From Sipunculus nudus (Eukaryota > Annelida > Sipuncula > Golfingiida > Sipunculidae): a DNA stretch of 64,000 nucleotides. The notes below the pieces were generated by a model. That model saw only the letters and a list, made by a program, of their open reading frames with translations, did no database searches and was not told where the DNA came from. Location: NCBI GenBank assembly GCA_026874595.1, contig CM049316.1, forward strand, positions 70,645,176-70,709,175, in the 5' to 3' direction. The position numbers were made by a program, and so were the translations under genes. Shown here in pieces: positions 58,924-64,000 of this stretch. The number at the start of each line of letters is the position of its first letter. Position 1 is the stretch's first letter.

Positions 58924-59310
58924 AATGTAATGAAAGATTGTGACAATTTGCGCCAGTTGATATTGCTTGAAGAATTTAAGGGCTGCATTAACGCAGATGT
59001 TAAAAGTTTTCTCGAAGAGAGAAGTCCTGAAACACTTGACATTGCTGCTCAATTAGCTGTTGGTTATTCATTAACACACAAAATGTCCTTTACCAGCAAA
59101 TCAGTCATTCACAAACAAGAATGTAAATCAGTATGGTCAAAAAAAGTTTAAAGCGCAGTCACCCAGTACTAGTAGTCCTGATAGTTCAGCAAGGTCCATT
59201 GCTTCATCTCAGTCCACGTCCACTGTGTCTAAGTCCAACAAAGACCAGTCATTTTCAAAGAAAATCTGTAATTACTGCAAGAAGGAAGGCCATCTAATAT
59301 CTGACTGCTG
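58924..59310 (+). pseudogene. gag: gag, second part (capsid C-terminus and zinc knuckle)
   Basis: After the insertion the capsid continues as LRQLILLEEFKGCINADVK and PETLDIAAQLAVGYSLTH, the second half of the SCAN-related helical bundle. A frameshift near 59140 follows. The Ser/Thr-rich linker then leads into the nucleocapsid zinc knuckle CNYCKKEGHLISDC (C-X2-C-X4-H-X4-C; residues 15, 18, 23 and 28 of the 408-codon frame that starts at 59225). Acts as RNA-binding structural protein in intact relatives. Confidence 0.9.
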
Positions 59311-60240
59311 GAAACTTGCGAATAAACCACTGCCCAAAACAAAATCTGGACATGAATACTTGCTGACAGTTATGTGCGCATCTACCAGGTTCCCTGAGGC
59401 AATACCATTGGGCAAAATTAATGCCAAAAGTGTTGTCAAAGCTCTGACCAAGTTTTTTACAACTTTTGGATTGCCAAAATCCGTCCAGTCTGACCAAAGG
59501 TCTAATTTTATGTCTGGCTTATTCCAACGAGCTATACTTGAGCTAGGTATAAAACAGTACAGCTCTTCGCCATACAATGCTGAAAGTCAGGGCGCCCTCG
59601 AGCGTTTTCACCAGACATTAAAAAACATGATTAGGACTTATTGCTATGACACACAGAAAGACTGGGATGAAGGAATCCACCTATTGCTGTTTGCTGTCAG
59701 AGAATCCTTTCAAGAGTCCTTGGGTTTCAGTCCCTTTGAACTAGTTTTTGGACACTCCGTTCGAGGTCCATTGAAACTGCTTAAAGAAAAACTCTTGTGT
59801 GAAGATCCTGATTCTGTTAGTTTACTGCAGTATGTCTCAGACTTTCGCACTAAACTAAACAATGCTTGTGAGATTGTAAAGTCAAATCTAAAATCTGCAC
59901 AAAGTAAAATGAAAACAAAGTATGACAAGCACACTGTGAGTAGGACGTTTGAGCCTGATGAAAAGGTCCTTGCCTTACTTCCCATCCCTTGCAGGCCTCT
60001 GCAAGCTAGGTATTTTGGTCCTTACATTGTTGACAAGAAAGTCAGTGATTTAAATTACATACTGTTGATACCACATAGACGTAAGAAGAAACAACTGTGC
60101 CATGTTAACATGTTGAAACCATATTGTGACAGAAATAGCACATCAGATGTTATACAGAATGTTACTGCTGTTAATTGTGTAAAAACTGACCCTGACCCAG
60201 TTAAAGTATATACTGATTGTAAGTGTGATGTAGACATTCA
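59311..60240 (+). pseudogene. int: Integrase (core and GPY/F module), N-terminus deleted
   Basis: In the 408-codon frame starting at 59225 the zinc knuckle passes within six residues into the integrase core (LPKTKSGHEYLLTVMC). Protease, the HHCC zinc finger and the first catalytic Asp are missing. The remaining catalytic pair is D90 (QSDQRSN) and E126 (GALERFHQ), with exactly 35 residues between, as in D,D35E integrases. The C-terminal GPY/F module shows ARYFGPYIV (G265-P266-Y267) and LCHVNMLKPY. The frame then runs out of phase with the RT region near 60240. Position upstream of RT marks the Gmr1-type order. Loss of the first Asp makes it inactive. Confidence 0.93.
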
Positions 60241-60952
60241 GTGTGTTACAGTACCATTAAAAACTCAGACTTGCTTAACAACTTGGATGCCAAACTGTCA
60301 CACCTTACTGCACAACAACAACAAGACCTCAAGAACCTGCTGCGGAATTATAAACATTTGTTTAGTGACATTCCAACGCGAACTAACATGTTGTGCCATG
60401 ACGTCGATGTTGGCGAGGCAAGCGCAGTCAAGCAAAACCCATAATGACTGAATCCAGAAAAGCAAAAGTATCTACAGGATGAGATTCAATATTTGCTGGA
60501 CAATGATTTTATTGAGCCGAGTAACAGTAACTGGAGTTCACCATGTATTCTTGTGCCTAAACCTGATGGAAGTTACCGTATGTGCACAGATTATCAAAAA
60601 CTGAACTCTGTCACCAAGGCTGACACGTTCCCGATTCCGAAGATCGATGATTGTATTGATAGAGTCGGTAGCTGCAGATATGTCTCCAAGTTTGACTAGC
60701 CAAAAGGATTCCGGCAAGTTCCGCTGACAGAACGAGCGAAAGAAGTGTCCTCATTTGTGACGCCGCAAGGACTGTATCAGTATAAAGTTATGCCGTTATG
60801 CATTTCTTAGACCAGAAAACAAAAAGCAAATAATGCGTTTTCTTGGTATGTTTAGATACTACAGGAAGTTTTGTCCAAATTTTTCTGCTGTAGCTGAACC
60901 TATGACTAATTTATTAAAGAAGAAACTAGATGTGGTCGAACAATGGTCCTCA
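60241..60952 (+). pseudogene. rt: Reverse transcriptase, N-terminal part, YxDD region deleted
   Basis: One frame (60241-60699) contains the linker LLRNYKHLFSDIPTRT, two adjacent stops (TAA TGA at 60442-60447), then NWSSPCILVPKPDGSYRMC and TDYQKLN, and motif A ending YVSKFD at 60699, followed by a TAG. FRQVPLTERAKEV and YQYKVMPL continue to about 60805. The sequence then jumps, out of frame, to the connection region (RFLGMFRYYRKFCPNFSAVA, from 60833), so the part with the catalytic YxDD box is absent. The thumb/connection is cut at 60953 by a second insertion. Confidence 0.92.
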
Positions 60953-62189
60953 GTTAGCCCCGCGTTAAAATTGAAAATATCACAAACAGAAACAGGCTTT
61001 TATCGATATTCATGAGGGAAAAAATCATACTGGATTAAAGAAGATATGTCTGAAATAATGTGTGCAATACAAAATCACCGTATGTAGTCTGTTAGCCATA
61101 CTTGATTTTGAGCAAGTCTGTAATTATATAGGTCTGGAAGCCTCATAGGGACCAATGATTCCTGTAAATTTGGAAAAGCTGAAGTATGTTGTTGTTTAGT
61201 TTTCACGCACGAAAGAAAATCAGCAATTGGGCAGCGGCGGCCATATTGAAATTCCAACAGGTCTGTAATTCAAAAGGTCTGGAGCCCTTACAGGTACCGA
61301 TCATCCCTGTGAATTTGGGAAAGCTGCAGGAGGTTGTTGTTTAGTTATCGCACACGAAAGAAAATCAGCGATTTGGCTGTGGCGGCCATATTGGAATTCC
61401 AACAGGTCTGTAATTCAATAGGTCTGGAGCCCACATAGGTACCAATCATCCCTGTGAATTCGGGAGAGCTGCAGGAGGTTGTTGTTGAGTTATCGGGTAC
61501 GAAAGGAAATCAGCGATCGGGCTGTGGAGGCCATATTGGAATTCAGACAGGTCTGTTATTCAATAGGTCTGAAGCCCTCATAAGTACCAATCATCCCTGT
61601 GAATTGGGGGAAGCTGCACTTGGTAGTTGTTGAATTACAGCGCGTGAAAGAAAATCAGCGATCGGGCTGTGGCGCCATATTTGAATTCCGACAAGTCTGT
61701 AATTCAATAGGTCTGGAGCCCTTATAGGTACCAATCATCCCTGTGAATTTGGGAAAGCTGCAGTATGTTGTTGTTGAGTTATTGCGTGAAAAAGAAAATC
61801 AGCGATTGAGCTGTCGCGGCCATATTTGAATTCCGACAAATCTGTAATTCGATAGGTCTGGAGCCCTCATAAGTACCAATCATCCCTGTGAATTTGGGAA
61901 AGCTGCAGTATGTTGTTGTTGAGTTATTGCGTGCAAAAAAAATCAGCGATTGGGCTGTGGCAGCCATATTTGAATTCCGACAAGTCTGTAATTCGATAGG
62001 TCTGGAGCCCTTATAGGTACCAATCATCCCTGTGAATTTGTGAAAGCTGCAGTATGTTGTTGTTGAGTTATCGCGTGCGAAAGAAAGTGTCACTGACGGA
62101 AGGACGAAAGTACGGAAGGACGGATGGACGGAAGGACGGACTGACACGGTGATCACTATAGGGCACCGCTTGTTGAGCGGGGCCCTAAC
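60953..62189 (+). mobile_element. Nested insertion 2: TIR element with seven ~145-bp tandem units
   Basis: The left end GTTAG-CCCCGC and right end GCGGGGCCCTAAC form a short inverted repeat. Between them about seven units of 143-148 bp follow each other, each with GGTCTGGAGCCCT, GTACCAATCATCCCTGTGAA, GGGAAAGCTGCAGTATGTTG and GGCCATATT (GGTCTG at about 61130, 61273, 61421, 61568, 61711, 61854, 62001). A GGAAGGACGGA repeat (62095-62140) precedes the right end. No protein is encoded. It separates the RT connection from RNase H. Confidence 0.82.
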
Positions 62190-62664
62190 AAAAGTTTGTA
62201 TAGAATGTTCGATGCGAAAATGCATTTCAGAATTTGAAAGCAATTCTGCAAAGTTCATCAGTTTTAGCAGTTCCAGACTTTTCTGTACCTTTCAAGTTAG
62301 CTGTAGATGCTAGTGATACTGCTGCTGGTGCTATGTTGTTACAGGAAGGCAACGATGGCATAGATCATCCAATTTGTTTTTTCTCAAGAAAGTTTAATGC
62401 AAACCAGAAAAATACTCCACAATTGAAAAAGAATGTTTGGCTTTGATTTCGGCGTTGCAACATTTTGAAGTGTATGTTACTTCATCAGTCAGGCCTATCA
62501 TTGTCTTCAGTGATCACAATCCCCTCTCGTTCATGAACAAGTTGAAGTGTAAAAATCAAAGATTGTTGAGATGGAGTTTGTTCTTACAGGATTACAATCT
62601 TGATATCGTACACATTAAAGGGAAAGATAATGTACTTGCTGGTTGCTTATCGAGATGTTTATGA
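62190..62664 (+). pseudogene. rh: RNase H, frameshifted
   Basis: After the insertion the frame resumes with a TAG, then AFQNLKAILQSSSVLAVPDF-type connection sequence and RNase H: LAVDASDTAAGAMLL (first catalytic Asp in DAS), HPICFFSRKFN, a frame break near 62435 where the second acidic residue would be, then ALISALQHFEVYV, VFSDHNPLSF (third acidic residue), QRLLRWSLFLQDYNLDIVH and GKDNVLAGCLSR before the stop at 62662-62664. This is the C-terminus of Pol; no integrase follows it, confirming the unusual order. Confidence 0.94.
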
Positions 62665-62743
62665 AATGTTGTAAACATGATGTTTATGTAATGTTGTAAG
62701 TAAGATGATTTTTGAGATGTAAAATTTTAGTGATTGTGATCGC

Positions 62744-62776
62744 AAAAAGAAAGTTTTCCGAGAAAACTTTCTTTTT
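62744..62776 (+). other. 14-bp perfect hairpin before the polypurine tract
   Basis: AAAAAGAAAGTTTT (62744-62757) and AAAACTTTCTTTTT (62763-62776) pair perfectly around a CCGAG loop, seven bases before the purine tract. Could be an RNA structure or terminator-like element of the retrotransposon. Confidence 0.7.
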
Positions 62777-62782
62777 TCTTAC

Positions 62783-62793
62783 AGGAGCGGGAG
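62783..62793 (+). other. Polypurine tract
   Basis: AGGAGCGGGAG directly abuts the TGTTAC of the 3' LTR. One C interrupts the purines, probably a mutation. Confidence 0.75.
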
Positions 62794-63573
62794 TGTTACA
62801 GGTGCTCTTTTTATTGCGTGACACGGGCGTAACTCGTGTTGTGATACCCTCGCCGGGCCGTTTGTTGCATTCTATGTTTAATCCGTACTGGTTGAACTCT
62901 CGTTGTCATAATGGCCTTGGGCTTTCTCGCCTGGTCGTGAGTCACGTGTACACCATGGTGTGTCTCTGCGCGTGTTTACTGTGTTGTGTAAAATCTTATA
63001 GACTGTTCTAGAAGTGGAAAAGTCTACTTGGGGTGAAGAGTATATAAAAGGGCTGTGTTTTAGAACCGAGGGCAGAGAGTAGAGAAGTTTTCCAGCAGAC
63101 GCAGAAGCGTGTGTCAGTTTCTGGGACCTTATCCGACGTGTGCGGCAATTATAGATTTTCTTCAGAGGTTCTCCTGGATTTTGTGCATTTGGACTTCAGT
63201 TTACTTTCTGGATTGTTACAAGAGCTATACACTGGACTGTCATTCTCCGAGAGTATAAATTAAAAGAACTTATCGTTGTGACGGTGTTGGTATCCAGGTA
63301 ATATGCACATTATTTTTCCGTGTGATTGTATTGATTTGTTGTTATACCGCTGTTTTACTGTATAATTGTATTGATTTAGTGTATTGTAATATTAGGGTTG
63401 TTTTAAGAATATATTATGGTTATTTTTTAACAAAAAACCGCTGACTTCTTTATTCATTCCCCTAGACATTTCACGCTGCCTAATTTTACAGAATCTGATT
63501 TTTTTTATTATCTCCGTTACAGAATTTGTGTTCATCACGCATGCGTGATTTGTTTATATTAGGTTCCGTAACA
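62794..63573 (+). repeat. 3' LTR (780 bp) with intact TATA box
   Basis: TGTTAC...GTAACA ends. It retains TATATAAAAGG at 63041-63051, missing from the 5' LTR, and an ATTAAA poly(A)-type signal at 63259-63264. Substitutions against the 5' LTR occur throughout, so insertion is not recent. Confidence 0.96.
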
Positions 63574-63589
63574 TAAAATTGGGGGCTCG
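63574..63589 (+). other. Extra spacer plus partial PBS after the 3' LTR
   Basis: TAAAATTGGGGGCTCG is identical to the 16 nt following the 5' LTR (six-base spacer plus ten bases of the PBS). A normal provirus has none of this downstream of the 3' LTR. Confidence 0.9.
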
Positions 63590-63868
63590 GTTAACAAACG
63601 GGAAATAAATGTAACCTAATATGCGAAGGTAGAAAGGTCACTTGTTGCAAAATGCGTTTTTGATAAGCTCTGGTTTATCTGACTTGCTACTAGATGCCCT
63701 TGTTGAATTAGTTTTGGTTATTTTGGCGGACCCCCACATATTATAAACACTGAATAAAACAAACAGCCTGTGTGCGGTGATAGCCACGTTTTCTGGCCTA
63801 TTTTTCTAATAGCTCCAAGGGATTACCTTTAGTTTGTAAAGGTCAGATAGGCGATTGAGCCCCTTTAA
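63590..63868 (+). mobile_element. MITE family D, copy 3, right part
   Basis: Resumes GTTAACAAACGGG, matching GTTGACAAATGGG of D1, through AGAAAGGTCACTTGTTGC, CACATATTATAAACAC and GCCACGTTTTCTGGCC, and ends GCGATTGAGCCCCTTTAA. Relative to D1 about ten bases (ACACAGCAAT) are missing at the junction. Confidence 0.85.
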
Positions 63869-63894
63869 AGCCAATGAAAACAAATGCCAGATGC

Positions 63895-63945
63895 AACCCT
63901 ATATCCATTTTTTAACTGTTTTTTAACCCTATATCCATTTTTTTT
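63895..63945 (+). repeat. Short direct repeat
   Basis: ACCCTATATCCATTTTTT occurs twice about 30 bp apart; the remainder of the window to 64000 is AT-rich with a terminal TA tract. Confidence 0.8.
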
Positions 63946-64000
63946 ATAATACTTGATTATATAGCTGTAACATTTAAAGGCTATATAAAGATATATATAT

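Larger units (their letters stand above)
54850..63589 (+). mobile_element. Gmr1-like Ty3/Gypsy LTR retrotransposon, defective, with two nested insertions
   Basis: Two long terminal repeats (54850-55614, 62794-63573) with TGTTAC/GTAACA ends flank a PBS, a Gag with SAP-like, coiled-coil, capsid and zinc-knuckle parts, and a Pol in the order integrase, reverse transcriptase, RNase H. A purine tract precedes the 3' LTR. Integrase upstream of RT inside a Gypsy-type element is the hallmark of the Gmr1 group. The copy is dead: several frameshifts, in-frame stops, one deletion that removes protease and the integrase N-terminus, one that removes the RT catalytic loop, and two transposon insertions (56490-58920 and 60953-62189). 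It sits inside MITE copy D3. The stretch 63574-63589 repeats the 16 nt that follow the 5' LTR. Confidence 0.96.

Noticed and set aside
63580-63589. Second primer-binding site suggesting another element starting here
   Set aside because: Only the first ten bases are present and MITE D3 sequence follows at once.

Overview
This is an AT-rich animal nuclear sequence, most likely from a mollusc or another lophotrochozoan. The inference rests on content: tRNA-headed SINEs with a conserved animal SINE core, tails of non-LTR retrotransposons, pogo-like, hAT-like and TTAA-flanked DNA elements, many (TA)n, (CA)n and (CT)n arrays, minisatellites, and a Ty3/Gypsy element of the Gmr1 type. There is no operon, Shine-Dalgarno pattern or dense coding. 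No host gene can be followed across exons, so the window is either intergenic or a large intron. A few short open stretches and two promoter-like motif clusters are listed with low confidence.

Region by region. 1-9.7 kb: a CRE-CCAAT-TATA-Inr cluster at 244-316, a SINE at 1.5-1.76 kb, an octamer/TATA cluster at 4.4-4.5 kb, two copies of dispersed repeat A, and a GC-richer patch at 9.24-9.7 kb. 9.8-21.1 kb: ATCGAT minisatellite, CT/CA arrays, TIR element B1, a 27-bp minisatellite, repeat C1 and a GA-rich array that is an inverted relative of the CT array. 21.9-28.8 kb: a 2.06-kb hAT-like element with 5-bp target duplications, a SINE, a Cys-rich open frame, a 2.3-kb imperfect palindrome and TIR element B2. 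30-35 kb: a SINE split between its A and B boxes, two LINE tails in opposite orientation, and a pogo-like end. 36.5-44 kb: TTAA-flanked MITE D1, repeat A copies, and a 391-bp miniature LTR element on the minus strand at 41076-41466. 44-54 kb: mostly unique sequence with a MITE, a SINE and a possible first exon.

54.3-63.9 kb is a nested transposon stack. A D-type MITE was split by a 8.7-kb Gmr1-like LTR retrotransposon (LTRs 54850-55614 and 62794-63573). That element was itself interrupted by a 2.43-kb insertion in gag and a 1.24-kb insertion in RT/RNase H. Its pol order is integrase, then reverse transcriptase, then RNase H, and it is defective by frameshifts, stops and two internal deletions.

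The most interesting item is the miniature element at 41076-41466. It has short TGTTAC...TGTnAC-type LTRs, a primer-binding site identical over 18 nt to that of the large Gmr1-like element, a purine tract, almost no internal sequence, and a tRNA-like A-box/B-box inside each LTR. It looks like an animal TRIM whose LTR carries a Pol III promoter, possibly moved in trans by Gmr1-like elements.
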